Shown: positions 10,875-21,838 of the stretch, one piece after another
Numbering within the stretch: position 1 is the first letter of the stretch
Layout: the number at the start of each line of letters is the position of its first letter
From: Porites lobata
Lineage: Eukaryota > Cnidaria > Anthozoa > Scleractinia > Poritidae
Length of the DNA stretch: 64,000 bases
Assembly (NCBI GenBank): GCA_942486035.1
Contig: CALNXK010000081.1
Coordinates: forward strand, 552,001-616,000
Direction: 5' to 3'
The notes under the pieces: generated by a model
Database searches by the model: none
What the model was told of the DNA's origin: nothing
Seen by the model: only the letters and a program-made list of their open reading frames with translations
Made by a program: the position numbers and the translations under genes

Positions 10875-13800
10875 CTAGAAAAGAAAAAATTCGAAACATT
10901 CCCCTTTCATTTTAGTCTCCCATGCAGACGTTCTTTCGCAAGGCAAGAACGTGTGACGAACTCCTAAGAACGTCTGCGTGGGAGGCTACCTTTCATTCTC
11001 TTTCAGTATCTAGTCACTTCTCTACTGGTTAGTACCCAGTTTTCAATCTCCTCTACCCTTTTTGTGTTTGCAGTTTCCATAGAAACTACAACTGTAACAC
11101 TATGCAGTCATGTCGTGTCCGTAACGCCCACAATGTCTCTAAGTAAGAAGGTAAGCGCTTGCTTCCATATCTCAAACCGCCCTCTCCCTTTTCACTTACA
11201 CTTACATGAAATTTCTAAGTTTCTTGGCTCAACAAATGTTGTCAAAGTGCAAGTCTCTTCAATTTTAAAGGAAGAAGAAATTTCATAAATACAAACAGGA
11301 TTCAATCCCGGAGCGCTAGGTCCGCAGTCTCCTGCCCTAACCACTACACCACCGAGGATTCGCTGCAGGAGTTTGGTTTGATTGAAGTAGTATAGCAAAA
11401 ACCCTAACCCTAAATAGAAGCTAACCATTGACCCTAATCAGTATTCTAAGTGCTAAACCCTAATCAGTATGGTCAGTGCTTAACCCTAATCAGTATTGTT
11501 AGTGCTTAACCCTAAATCAGTATTGTTAGTGCTTAAACTTAATCAGTATTGTTAGTGCTTAACCCTAATCACTATTGTCAGGGCTCACTCACATATATGA
11601 AATTACTTTGTGTACGCATCACAAGGTATCCAAGGGCGGTTTGAGATATGGAAACAAGTGTTTACCAAGTAAGAAAAGCGATAATTCTGAAGGCCAGATA
11701 CAAAATACTGTATGATTCAGTTCGCCAACAAGGAGAGTCTATTTATGCTCTAGTCATTGTTTGTCATATATCAATTTATTTTGTTTTCTAGTCAAAAGAA
11801 ATTTTGCAAAAAAGGCGTAATTGTGGTGCTACATAGGCATGCTACATAGCATGAACCTGTAGTGTGACTTGTTGGATAAAAAAAAATCATTTTCTTGATC
11901 CAAGAAGTCATGTTTCATGTAATATATCAAACATGAGACGCAGTGTTTCATCACCAGATGAAACACCGAGAAGAGAGTTGAAAATACGACGCGCAGCGGT
12001 GTATTTTTGACGAACTTCGAGGTGTTTCATCTGGTGATGAAACACTGTGTCGAATGTTTGATATTTCTTCTCAAACAAAATCATTTTTGAAGGAGAAATT
12101 AAGGATGCAAATACTGAGCAGTTTTTCATCCGATTTCCAAACACTCATTAAACATTAATTTTCTTTGTATTTTCTTTATGAATTATTAATGAGTTTGAGA
12201 ATTCCTCTTCAGTGCTAGTCATTGGCTAACCTGAATTTCAGACATTCCTTTGAGTCACATACTCCCGTCAGGAGTATGCGAATTGAGTGAATGTCTGAAA
12301 TTCAGGCTAGTCATTGGCATGCATCAGCTTTTTTTCCATATTCTCTCACTTCCCATCTTCCAGGTCAGGCCTGATCCTAGTAGCAACTCCCTGTGGCTCA
12401 AATGTTTTAAGCCATTAGCATATCTTAGCATTATAGGATGTCACTGAGAAGCTAACATTGTTAGAAAGGTAATTTCTAATAAATAAATTACCTGCAATAA
12501 AGCCAATCCAACTGCTACCCCACCAATAATTATCATGTTTTCCTTGAACCACTCCTTGACAGCATCAAGACAGCCACGGGTGTAAATAACTTCTGCTCTA
12601 TCAGTGTCCTGAAGCAAGAACACAGTTGCTGATGAGCGTGAGATGAAAGAAACCTTTGAACTGTTTGAATACACAGGATGACAAAATGTATACATATTAT
12701 TTCTTGTTAGATTCAGATCAAATGTCACCTGACAAGTACACTACAACAAAACTAAAATGAAAGACTGATCACTCAACCACTGTACTATGATTGTTATCAT
12801 ATTAATCATAACTATAACAAAATTGTCAAATCTGATTGGCTATCAACTGCCCCGATTTCAGCCTTAATTGGACAGTTAAATAGGACAGTACGCGTCATGC
12901 CTAAGTAATTGGACAGTACGCGCCATCACGCGCAAGCTTAAATGGCTTTTTTTTTCACTGCTAGGGCGGGCAGTCGTCCGATTTTGTTAATCACTCGTAT
13001 GATTACAGACCGAATTGGACTCCACTCAGTCCTGTTACCATTACTAATCATAACTATAACAAAATTCTTAATTTATCTGATTGGCTATCAACTGCCCTGA
13101 TTTCAGCCTTAATAGGACAGTTAAATAGGACAGTACGCGTCATGCCTAAGTAATTGGACAGTACGTGCCATCACGCGCAAGCTTAAATGGCTTTTTTTTT
13201 CACTGCTAGCAAAAAAATCTCGGAATTGTTTGTTTGTGTTTTTATTGCAAAAAAAGAGCCTAATATAACAAATTTTGTTAAAGTTATGATTAATATTGGT
13301 AACAGAACTTCGTGTCATCCAATTCGGTCTGTAATCATACTCGTGATTAAACAAATCGGACTCCCGCTACGCGGTCGTCCGATTTTGTTAATCACTCGTA
13401 TGATTACAGACCGAATTGGACTCCACTCAGTCCTGTTACCATTGCTAATTTTTTTATTCAACAACCAATAATAGTAATATAATTCTGCCAAAGAAGCTCA
13501 TCATATCATAGAGCCCTTATAAGAGACAAAAACAATAACCCTTATAATTTTAGATAATAACTCAATATGGACTTACAGTACGTGTGATTATTCTTATGTT
13601 ATACCCACACTGTGTGTTAATAGTATCCTGAAAAGAAAAGGAAAGAAAATGGTGTACTTTAATGATGGTCAGCCTTGTAAGAGTTCATATTCTCACTAAC
13701 AAAGGACTGCATAAATCAAAAATAAAAAACATAATTTTGACAAATAGCTGCTAACAAACATGTAGAATAATCTTATAGGTGTTTATGATGGAAAAATTTA

Positions 13801-16800
13801 AGATTACATTATTTAAGGGAGCATCATGAAATGAACTTAATCAGTTTCTTTTAACAAAACAATGAAAAGAACACCAATGCATTTTTTGGCAAATAATGAA
13901 CCCTGTATCAACCATGATAATATCTTTTGACTGACAATTAGGGTAAGGAAACAAAGGAAATTGACTTTCAACCTAGGTTGAAACTATAGCTTTAGTCTGA
14001 ATTTCATTTGGCACCCACAACACACCTAAAAGGGTGATTATAAATGATTAGAGGATGTCTTTTCATGGAGTTTAATTTTTATTTTATATTTCAACATTGT
14101 CACATAACAGGTGGCTGTCAGACATACACATGTAATAGTAAAATGGTGTATTAAAGGTCATCCTATATCAACATACCCTGGGTGCCAGAGGCTTTTCATG
14201 TGCAGTTTTCGGTTTCAGTCAAGTCTAAAATGTGACCCCCGTGAAAAGGACAACCTTTGATACACCATTTTACTATTACATGCAGCTGACGGAACGAAGC
14301 TTCCCGTTGCATGTGAGGAAAAACCTCTGAGAGAAAAAAAACCTGTGAGAGAAAAAATGTGAGAAAAAACCTCTGGTACCCTGAGCTAGCCGCCGCCCGG
14401 TTAGCTCAATGGGATAAGCACTGGTCTGCTGAGTGGGAGGCCGTAGGTTGAAACCCCAGCCACACCAACACTCAGGGTCTTTAAATAACTCAGGAGAAAG
14501 TGCTACCCTTGTAATAACATCTGTAAATGGTTAGACTTTCTAGTCTTCTCGGATAAGGACGATAAACCGTAGGCCCCATCTCACAAGCCCTTGCACGTGT
14601 AATAAATCTGTGGGACGTTAAAGAACCCTCACACTCTTCATAAAGAGTAGGGCACGTAGTGCCTGGTGTCGTGGTCTATCTCACTTTCACATTCACGTAT
14701 GGAGGCATCATTACTCAGTCCTTAATTACTTGTAAACTACACCTTAAGCAGTCTGGCAAAGTCCCCCAAACAGTGTAAATCATCCCCGAAAAGCCCTGAG
14801 TGGAGTGGATAATATGATATTTACATTTACATTTACACCCAGGGTAATAGCAACATAAATGAAAAATGAAATTTTACGTACGGATCGGCAACAAGAAAAG
14901 GGAACACCACAGGCCTCTGCTCCAGGGGATGAACAGTTGAAGTAGACATTCCTGTCCCAGTCATTGTAACTGCTTCCACCACAACACTCGAACTGTTGGA
15001 GGCAAGAGAAGAAAAATGTAAATTATGAACTGGTTCCAAGTTTAAATGGCCATCTGAAGGCATCATTTCTATCGAGGATGGAAACAACAAGACATGGACA
15101 TGGACATCGACATATCAAAGACCTGGGAGTCACAATAAACTATGATCTATCTTAGGGTAAACAAGTCTCCTACATAGTAAACAAGGTGAACAAAGTGTTA
15201 GGTGTAATTAAGTGATCCACTGGAAACGATAATATTGGCATGCATTTTCTTGCCTCTAAAACTCGTTGGTTAGACCTATACACGAATACGCTGCCCTTGT
15301 CTGGAGTCTATGCCAAATGAAAGACAATGAATCACTGGAAAAAGTAAGAAAAAGGAGAGCATCACAGTTGACCTTAAACAAAAGTGCAGAGAAATGAGCT
15401 GTGAAGGCTGCTGTCACTCACTGAACTGGCAAACCCTGGAGAAACGTAGAGACTTCTTATCTCTTGTTCAGTGCTACAAGATTATTATAGTTTTAAATGA
15501 TGGTCTTCCTTTTTTGGACTTTTTCAAGCTTACAAAGTGTAATCGAACTAGAGCCAATCACAATTAGAAACTCTGTGTAAAAGTTGTCACTTTGAATTGC
15601 TACAAATACTCTTCTTCCTAAATGCAGCATTGTTGACTTTATTTCACAACAGATTGAGGATTTATGTGAATATTAATTAACATTATTGCAAACATTTTCA
15701 ATTATGATATGCAAATTGTTTTAGATTTTAGTTTTTTTGTCTTTTATTTTGGGGAATCTTTTCTACAGGGATAAACCTCAAGATCTCCCCTTTTGAGACA
15801 TTTTTCGTTTTGTTTTCTATCTTGAATAAAGTCTTGCATTGTATTGTATTAATCAACAGGGGAAAAAGGATACACTGCTGAAACTTCCAACAAGCAACCG
15901 TCACTTTAGGGAAACACTAGAACAGGAAGCCCTGGATATATCAAGCATCACAGCTTCATAAAGAGTTGATTTTTTCAAATAGAGATATTTAAAAAAACAT
16001 TTCTTGTTGGAGATGAGGGCCACATTAAAAGTTAATGTTTACATATTTTGGTCAACAAAATGCACAATACTGTAGCGAAAATGTTCCTGTTTCTCTCTAT
16101 TCCTCTCATGCGGACATGAAGATTCTACTGTGGGAGGCATTGATGTGACCTGAGGGATGTGAACTGTAGCAGAAGGCTTGGCATTTTCTTTGTCATTCAG
16201 GTTAAAAATAGTACTTAGTACTACGAAATGCTGTTACAATACTCATTTTTAAAAGAGTAATTAACTAGTTCTTCACATCAACTAATATGCCATGTTTACG
16301 TTTTTTGGAAAAATGCCAAAAATTTGGGTTGGTCAGACGATGCTAAATGGAGAAAAAAGGGAGATGGCCGATTAACAAGATGACATTTAACAGTCTTACT
16401 TCCTGTTGGACTCCATCAATCAGCACTTGCAAATCAACATTATCTCTGTACTTCTCTATCGTAGTTTTTATTTTCTCTGAAACAATACCTTCAACCTGAA
16501 ATTTAAACAATATATTCAATGTTTTTTTTATTATTATTATCATTTTTAAATTTATTGGCTTCACCACACTTGGCAGAAATGCTACTACAGCTTTAGTTGT
16601 TTCACTCCTGGATTAGTACAAGTTATGGCAACTAACTTTTGAAACTGCCAACAAAATCCAGTGGTGTTACCATTTAAACAAAACCTCTTTGGTAGAACAT
16701 TTCCAGAGTACTATTCATTTAATAGTTAGGATTTTACAAAAAGAATTTTGAGTTTTTGGCGAATTTTTCTTTGGACTAGGAGTGAAGGAGTTAATGAAGG

Positions 16801-19800
16801 AGATGTGCAAGTACAGAATTTTACTGCACAGTCAATTGAAACCTGTATAAATGGTCGTCCTACGTGCTGGGAAATTACCAACTGATTGCTTTATTTGTAC
16901 CAGCCAACCACTCAGTAATGTTGGTGAGATTTAGTATCACATTGGTAGGAAATGACCAACTTTAGTAATTAATGTACATGCATAACCAAGTTGTCCTGTC
17001 AGAGACATTTACTGTTATCATTGTATCTGCACAATAATATATAGTGTGTCAGAAATAGGTTCATCCATAAAGGCTGGTTTTCACTAGCGACGGAGTCTGA
17101 GTTTGAGTCGTAATCAGAAGCTCAGAACTTATGATCTAGTGAAAACAGCATTCCGATTCCGCTTACGATTCTGTTGTGAAAACCAGATTGTTAGAGTAGG
17201 AAACAGAAGCAGAAGAACCAAACCAATCACAAAGCGTGGGAACGTGCATTTTAATTGGTTTATCCTTCTGCTTCTGCTTCCGACTCCGACAATCTGGTTT
17301 TCACTAGATGATAAGCGGAACATAAGCAAGGGAGTCGTAAGTGGAGTCGGAAGAAATGAAAATGTTCTGATTCTTCTGACTCTGATTCCATCGCGCTAAT
17401 GACTCCGCTTACGACTCCGATTTTTGATTTTCACTAGGTCATAAGCACTCTCACCACTCCACTTACGACTCCGACTCCAACTTCGTTGCACTGAAAACCA
17501 GCCCTTTTAAAGATTTTGCACAATCATTATCATCTCTGCTCCCTTCCTACTAAGTACTTTGAGAAATTGTCAACCTCAAGATGACATTTGCCATTTGCAA
17601 GTAAACATGATTCTTAATCTCACTATCAATATACATGTTTAAAAATAGCTGAAAAGTAAATCAATAAGAGATCAGGCTGATGAAAGTTGAGTGATTCAGC
17701 TGAAATATTTCATCAAAAATTATCACTTTCCAGCCTAATCCTTTCAAATTATGAATCCAGACCAAGAAATAAACATTAATATTGCCCTAAAAGAAGAACA
17801 ACCCCCCTTGTGCCAAAGAGAAATATGAAATTACAACTATTTAGTAACATAAACTATGCAAAAACTATAATACACTGGTTTTGTACCTCTGTGCCATGGC
17901 TGTCTAGTTCATTTAGTTTAAATATATATGGTGTAGTTTAAATGTGGCTAACTGTAATTTAGGTGAGGTTAAACAAGAGACAATACTGGCCATTGCTCTC
18001 CATCACTAATCATATCTGGTGCGGTCTTGGGCTTAAGAAATTTTTGCAGTGCTTTCACTGAGGTCAATCATTTTGCTCATGTTTTTGCATAGAGTAGCTT
18101 TAGCCAATCTGGCTCCCAGCCTTCCCTTCTCTCTGGATATTTTTCGATAAGTATCTGGACATTTCTCCACTGAGGTTCTCAATGTGATGGTGCCTGGTGG
18201 ATGCCTCTCACAGGGTTGTCATGGTTACCTTCCAGTTTACTTGTGGCTCCCTTCAGTTTCACCAGGCACCTTCCCCACACCCATCTATTGTTGATGGGTT
18301 TAACATCTCTTTAAAATTTTAGCATTTCAAAAGAGCTGCTGTAATAAACACAAATAAGGCTTACTTCTCACCTTTTCTTGAAACACAAATACAAACACTC
18401 CAAGGGATAACTGAAGGAAGAAGATGATGGCTAGGATAACGGAGAACTAAAAAATACAATTATGAGTTTATGTGCAATCAGGGTCAAATAATAGTTACTG
18501 TACTATAATACTTAGTAAAGATTTAGGCATCAGCCTTGTGCAAGTAGAAGCGATCAGTTATTGAAAAAACATTTGTTAGCTTGTACATGTACACAAAATA
18601 AACTTCAGTATGCAATAGAGAAACAAAAATAAACATATAGGAGTGAATGGTAATTTACTAACAAGTTTTTGTAATAATATTGTAAATATTGCAATTCACT
18701 CTCATCTCTAGCTAAAATCCTTCAGTTTTCCTTATATTTTTATACCTGAGTTAACACCAGCAATAATTAACAGCCACTCAGTCTAATAAGAGTAGACACA
18801 AAACTCAAAGAAATTGACAGCCACCAACAAAATGGGTGGTATGACCAATGGGTTATGTTCTGGAAAAATAACATAATTAATTAGCCCTCCCTTCCTAACT
18901 GTCTTCTTTGTTGTGGCCACGGGAAACATGACCGGCAGTGCAAATTGCAGAGGGGACAGGGAAAGCATGAATTTGCCCTTTGTTCACCAGTTTTTTTAAG
19001 GTATCAGAACAATGGTGTAAATGGCATATTTGTCAAAACATCTCAACTGAGTTTTGATGTGGATGGCAGCTAGGCCCTTCATGCCCAGTTGTTAGAGACC
19101 TTCCAAGGGGTGGAAGTGTCAATAATCTCGGCACTTTCTGGAACATCCACAATCTTTTTGTAATGAAGAGAAAGAGGAAACAATGAGAAAGTTTAAGCAG
19201 ACCTGTACTAATATCATTAAGCAACTCAACATACAAATTTCAGTAGGCAGATATTTTCCCTCAAAGCGCCAATACATCCAGTGAATCCCAGGATGAACAT
19301 GATGCTGCCGACAATGATCAATGCAAAGGCTGGATCCAAAACAATATCACTGAAAAAGTCTTGATATGCCGTCTTTTCAAAGCGAGCATAGAGTCCAATA
19401 CCAACTATCAAGCAACCAATCAGCTGTTAGAAGAGAGATGAACCATGTCATTTCCAAACAAAATTTTACCAAAATTTATAAATGTTTAAAGCTTTCAGAA
19501 ATCAGATGAACAGTATCAGAGGGGTGTAGAATGGTTCCTCAAAAAATGTGGGTCTCGGAAAATGTTGGCCTGATCTTGAAATCTCGACAGCATTTGTGAC
19601 TGGTCTCAAAGTCTTGTTTTCATGTGATTTTATGTCTCAGGGCCTCAAATTTATTTTACGTCTCGTTAAACTCATCAAATGTCTCAAATTATAAAACTGG
19701 GGTCTCAAAGTCTTGCAAAGTATTGAATTTACCATTCGATACCCCTTATCAGGGGGAAAAGGAGATGTAAAGTATAATGGAAAAATCATAAATCCTGGCA

Positions 19801-21474
19801 AGGTTAACCTGTTCTTGGTTTTTTAATAATTTATGTCAGTTCAACGAGTCTTGATATTGCTTCGAAAGTATGTTCTAGTGAAAGAAGAAGAGTTGTTCTA
19901 TTGATGGAAAGTGTCCAAATTTCTCCTTGCAGCTTTATTTGCGAATGCGAGGAGAGTTGATGTTAGCAAATTTCGGGTTGAAAATATGGCCATTTTGAGA
20001 CTCCAACCGCGAAAAATAATATTCTTACTTTCCTCGAAAATAAAAGGCTTTTGGCGAGAACAACTGACATTAGATTAAACTTATCTACCTAAACGCTATT
20101 TATGGGCAAAAAATGAAGGAAATTGATTTTTCAACTCTTGCCACTCGATGGCCAATATTTCCTGACCGTTGCTCTTAATGACTGGTCCCTTGGGAAACAG
20201 TTAATATTGTTTCCCGAGAACCTCAATGTTTCCCTAGGTGGAGATTCTCCGAAAACAAAATTAACTGTTTCCCGAGGGACCAGTCTGTAAGTGTCTAATA
20301 TCTAGCAAGTGTGAACAAACTCACTTGCACATGATCAGGTTGTGGAAATTCATTAACCCTCGCTGTAACAGCGGTCATTGTTCGACATTCGCGGGCAACA
20401 GCGCACTGTTACCCTTTGACGTCATAGATTTTGCAATGTTGCCTGCTCATAGATTTTGGCAGGAAACAGTTTCATTGTTAGATGTCATGTGAGTTCGAAG
20501 TAACCAATGAGAGCGTGAGCCTTTGGGAAAATAATTTTCAGCTGTATAACAATAAGTTTTGTTTGAACTAAGGCCTATGTTCTTGTCCAATCGGAAAATG
20601 CTCTCGAGTTGGTTAGTTTACCATAATATAAATAAGTAGTTTGGGAAATGTTTATAAACATGTTGTTCTTATATTACTGTAATAATCATCACAGCTGAGC
20701 TAGTACCAGTGTTCGGAAATTCGAAAAGCTTTCAAACTCGCAAACAAACCATGGAAAACACATGTACATCTTTGGAAAAGCTTGGGACGTATCAGAAAAT
20801 TAGGTTAAAAAATTCAGTAAAAAACAGCGGTGCTTACAATACTACATTAATATATTTTCTGTTGATTACGATCTACACAATGACGACCGAAGGCTGGATA
20901 AGTACTTTTTGGTAGACTCGTCAAGAGCCTATTTACGTCGTGTATATTGTAACATGAACAACTAAGTGGCGACAAGGAAACGACATGACGACACACGTAC
21001 GGCGAGCAATACTGAGAAATATGAGTTACCATAAAAAAGAAGGCAAGTAAACATAGTTGAATTCTAAAATCAAGCGAATCTCAAACTCATCAGCAGTATA
21101 AAACTTGACAATAGGACAGTGAAAGTAACTTGACGAGACATGTATATGTGAGTACGCGATCGCCTCTTGTGTACTTATATAAACTTACCAGCTCCATAGC
21201 TGCTTACAAAATGAATCTTCATAGCGTTAAAGCTCATTGTACTTTACAGCAGTTTATTTTAATGGACGAGGTGTAATAAGGAACAACAAAATCAAGTGCA
21301 CTGCCGTAGCGTTTCGAATTGTTTAGCAGTTTCACTCTTCACTGAGTCTATGACATCTGCTTATCACCATGTCTATTTCTGTCATTTTTCAAACAAACTT
21401 ACCCAGAAGAACACATTGAAGAAGAAGAGCAAGTATTTGACACAACAGCTCACTTCTGTCCGTTCCTTAGGCAT
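10794..21474 (-). CDS. TspanC8-type tetraspanin (eight exons, complete)
   Basis: Joined exons (minus): 21403-21474, 19235-19423, 18372-18446, 16400-16495, 14882-14992, 13577-13627, 12492-12608, 10794-10874. All introns are GT-AG and phase 0. Product 263 residues: TM1 about 14-38, TM2 about 57-78 (MFILGFTGCIGALRE signature), TM3 88-108, large loop 110-225, TM4 about 224-248. The loop holds ECCGG, FNC, EAC, FSCC, TQC and RGC, eight cysteines in all, which defines TspanC8. In vertebrates this group (TSPAN5, 10, 14, 15, 17, 33) binds the metalloprotease ADAM10, directing its exit from the ER and substrate choice, including Notch. The sequence resembles TSPAN5/14/17/33 most; I do not assign one paralogue. 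Transcribed divergently from ptpn13. Confidence 0.93.
10913..10988. repeat. Short palindromic element, 'cctcccatgcagacgttc' family
   Basis: AGTCTCCCATGCAGACGTTCT pairs with AGAACGTCTGCGTGGGAGGCT as inverted arms around a short loop. Related sequences occur at 43645-44635 (interrupted) and 48847-48960. It lies in the last tetraspanin intron. Confidence 0.65.
11280..11380 (-). mobile_element. tRNA-like SINE fragment
   Basis: On the minus strand a tRNA-like stretch carries an A-box-like GGTGTAGTGGTTAGG and a B-box-like GGATTGAATCC about 30 nt later. The stems do not pair as in a working tRNA, so I read it as a SINE head or fragment. Confidence 0.45.
11395..11590. repeat. Minisatellite with telomere-like CCCTAA core
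   Basis: About six degenerate copies of a roughly 26-27 bp unit of the form AACCCTAATCAGTATTGTTAGTGCTT, preceded by CCCTAACCCTAAATAG. It lies in the last tetraspanin intron. Confidence 0.75.
11923..12064. mobile_element. Inverted-repeat MITE, 'tttcatcaccagatgaaacac' family
   Basis: The left arm (from ATATCAAACAT through GTGTTTCATCACCAGATGAA) is matched by a reverse-complement right arm ending ATGTTTGATAT. Arms are about 45 bp and the GACGCGCAGCG-like middle is unique. No ORF. Confidence 0.7.
12227..12306. mobile_element. 80-bp palindromic element with 12-bp direct flanks
   Basis: Inverted arms AACCTGAATTTCAGACATTC and GAATGTCTGAAATTCAGG enclose an inner palindrome (CATACTCC..GGAGTATG). CTAGTCATTGGC is present directly on both sides (12215-12226 and 12307-12318), an apparent target duplication. 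Confidence 0.6.
12492..12608 (-). CDS. Tetraspanin exon 7 (end of large loop and TM4)
   Basis: Encodes residues 199-237. Carries the last loop cysteine (YTRGC) and the hydrophobic TM4 start (IIIGGVAVGLALLQ). Bounded by CAG acceptor and GTAATT donor, phase 0 on both sides. Confidence 0.93.
12798..13297. mobile_element. Inverted-repeat element with an internal direct duplication
   Basis: The left end ATTAATCATAACTATAACAAAATT and the right end (AATTTTGTTAAAGTTATGATTAAT) are inverted. A stretch of about 150 bp (from ATCATAACTATAACAAAATT through AAGCTTAAATGGC) occurs twice in direct orientation, near 12806-12955 and 13046-13195. The copy borders suggest one element inserted into or duplicated within another. 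It lies in a tetraspanin intron. Confidence 0.6.
13299..13443. repeat. Long hairpin, 'ccaattcggtctgtaatcat' family
   Basis: Two arms of about 60 bp (GTAACAGAACTT..CCAATTCGGTCTGTAATCAT and ATGATTACAGACCGAATTGG..GTCCTGTTAC) surround a short GC-rich loop near 13368-13380. A matching arm is found again at 12980-13040 within the preceding element. Confidence 0.65.
13577..13627 (-). CDS. Tetraspanin exon 6
   Basis: Encodes residues 182-198 (DTINTQCGYNIRIITRT), including the seventh loop cysteine. Acceptor TTTTCAG and donor GTAAGT. Confidence 0.9.
14128..14282. mobile_element. Inverted-repeat MITE in tetraspanin intron
   Basis: The arms ATGTAATAGTAAAATGGTGT and ACACCATTTTACTATTACAT are perfect inverted copies about 90 bp apart. 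Confidence 0.6.
14388..14836 (+). mobile_element. tRNA-derived SINE
   Basis: The head has an RNA polymerase III A box (TAGCTCAATGGG near 14402) and B box (GGTTGAAACCCC near 14447) at tRNA spacing. A tRNA-unrelated body of about 350 bp follows, ending in a short tandem tail (TTTACATTTACATTTACA). It sits inside the tetraspanin intron, opposite to the gene. Confidence 0.8.
14882..14992 (-). CDS. Tetraspanin exon 5 (CCG motif and PFSCC)
   Basis: Encodes residues 145-181. It has FECCGG, the tetraspanin CCG hallmark, then DWDRNVYFNC, EACGVPFSCC. It contributes six of the eight loop cysteines. Donor GTACGT. Confidence 0.94.
15080..15847 (+). pseudogene. 5'-truncated non-LTR retrotransposon (RT C-terminus remnant)
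   Basis: Conceptual translation in shifting frames gives recognisable C-terminal reverse-transcriptase pieces (HIKDLGVTI, SYIVNKVNKVLG, LVRPIHEYAALVWS, then LEKVRKRRASQLTL and SLNWQTLEKRRDFLSLVQCYKI). These fit the CR1/Jockey-like non-LTR group. Stops and frame breaks are present. The 3' end is AATAAAGTCTTGCATTGTATTGTATT with an ATTGT-type tail. Inactive copy in a tetraspanin intron. Confidence 0.7.
16400..16495 (-). CDS. Tetraspanin exon 4 (start of large loop)
   Basis: Encodes residues 113-144. The helical segment with KYRDNVDLQVLIDGVQQE is the usual first half of the large extracellular loop. Acceptor TTTCAG, donor GTAAGA. Confidence 0.92.
17067..17510. mobile_element. Inverted-repeat element, 'aaaggctggttttcact' family
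   Basis: AAAGGCTGGTTTTCACTAGC at the left pairs with the right end TGCACTGAAAACCAGCCCTTTT. Many degenerate ACTCCGCTTACGACTCCGA and TCTAGTGAAAACCAGATTGT blocks lie inside in both orientations. No transposase. Tetraspanin intron. Confidence 0.65.
18372..18446 (-). CDS. Tetraspanin exon 3 (TM3)
   Basis: Encodes residues 88-112, the hydrophobic FSVILAIIFFLQLSLGVF stretch followed by the start of the large loop. Bounded by TTAG acceptor and GTGAGA donor. Confidence 0.9.
19235..19423 (-). CDS. Tetraspanin exon 2 (TM1 end, small loop, TM2)
   Basis: Encodes residues 25-87. LIGCLIVGIGLYARF ends TM1. The small loop follows, then TM2 with IMFILGFTGCIGALRENICL. Acceptor CAACAG reads CTAACAG on the minus strand; donor GTATGT. 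Confidence 0.95.
19519..19746. mobile_element. Inverted-repeat element, 'gtctcaaagtcttg' family
   Basis: The ends AGGGGTGTAGAATGGT and ACCATTCGATACCCCT are imperfect inverted copies. TATCA flanks both sides (near 19514 and 19748). The interior has GTCTCAAAGTCTTG-type tandem degeneracy. Confidence 0.55.
20180..20285. mobile_element. Short MITE, 'gactggtccctcgggaaacagtt' family
   Basis: The ends GACTGGTCCCTTGGGAAACAGTTAA and TTAACTGTTTCCCGAGGGACCAGTC are nearly perfect inverted repeats around a 55-bp core. Tetraspanin intron 1. Confidence 0.7.
21403..21474 (-). CDS. Tetraspanin exon 1 (start codon, N-terminus)
   Basis: ATG at 21472-21474. Encodes residues 1-24 (MPKERTEVSCCVKYLLFFF then NVFFW), the palmitoylatable juxtamembrane CC and the start of TM1 as in other tetraspanins. 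Donor GTAAGT. The exon fits exon 2 in phase 0. Confidence 0.93.
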
Positions 21475-21838
21475 TGTAAATTGATTGCAGACGAGAAAGA
21501 CAATATTATTTCAGGTGAAATTTTTGAAGAAGTCTGTGAGGAAAGTGGACGGGCAAGTCGAAGAACAATTGTGGCTGAACCAGTCTCCCCTCGTCCGGTC
21601 GATCACGCGAAGAGTACTACGTCAATGGGTGATGTATTTTTGGCGGTGACGGGTGCTGGCTGGGAACCTCTTCATCCTTCAGTAAGTCTTGCTGGGAGTG
21701 AGGAACAGATGAATTTTTCCCAGCAATCTCCCAGAAATGTTTAAAATAGCCACAGACATGTTTATTCATGCTTTTTTTTGTTGTTTTTAGGTCTTTTTCT
21801 CAAAATTTTCTTTAAAATTTTCCGTGGGGTGCCCCTGC

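Noticed and set aside
11395..11590. Chromosome end or true telomere
   Set aside because: The CCCTAA motif is spaced by unrelated sequence and the array lies inside an intron.
21481..21744. 87-codon plus ORF next to the tetraspanin start
   Set aside because: It overlaps the upstream/5' UTR region of the tetraspanin on the other strand and shows no domain or splice evidence.
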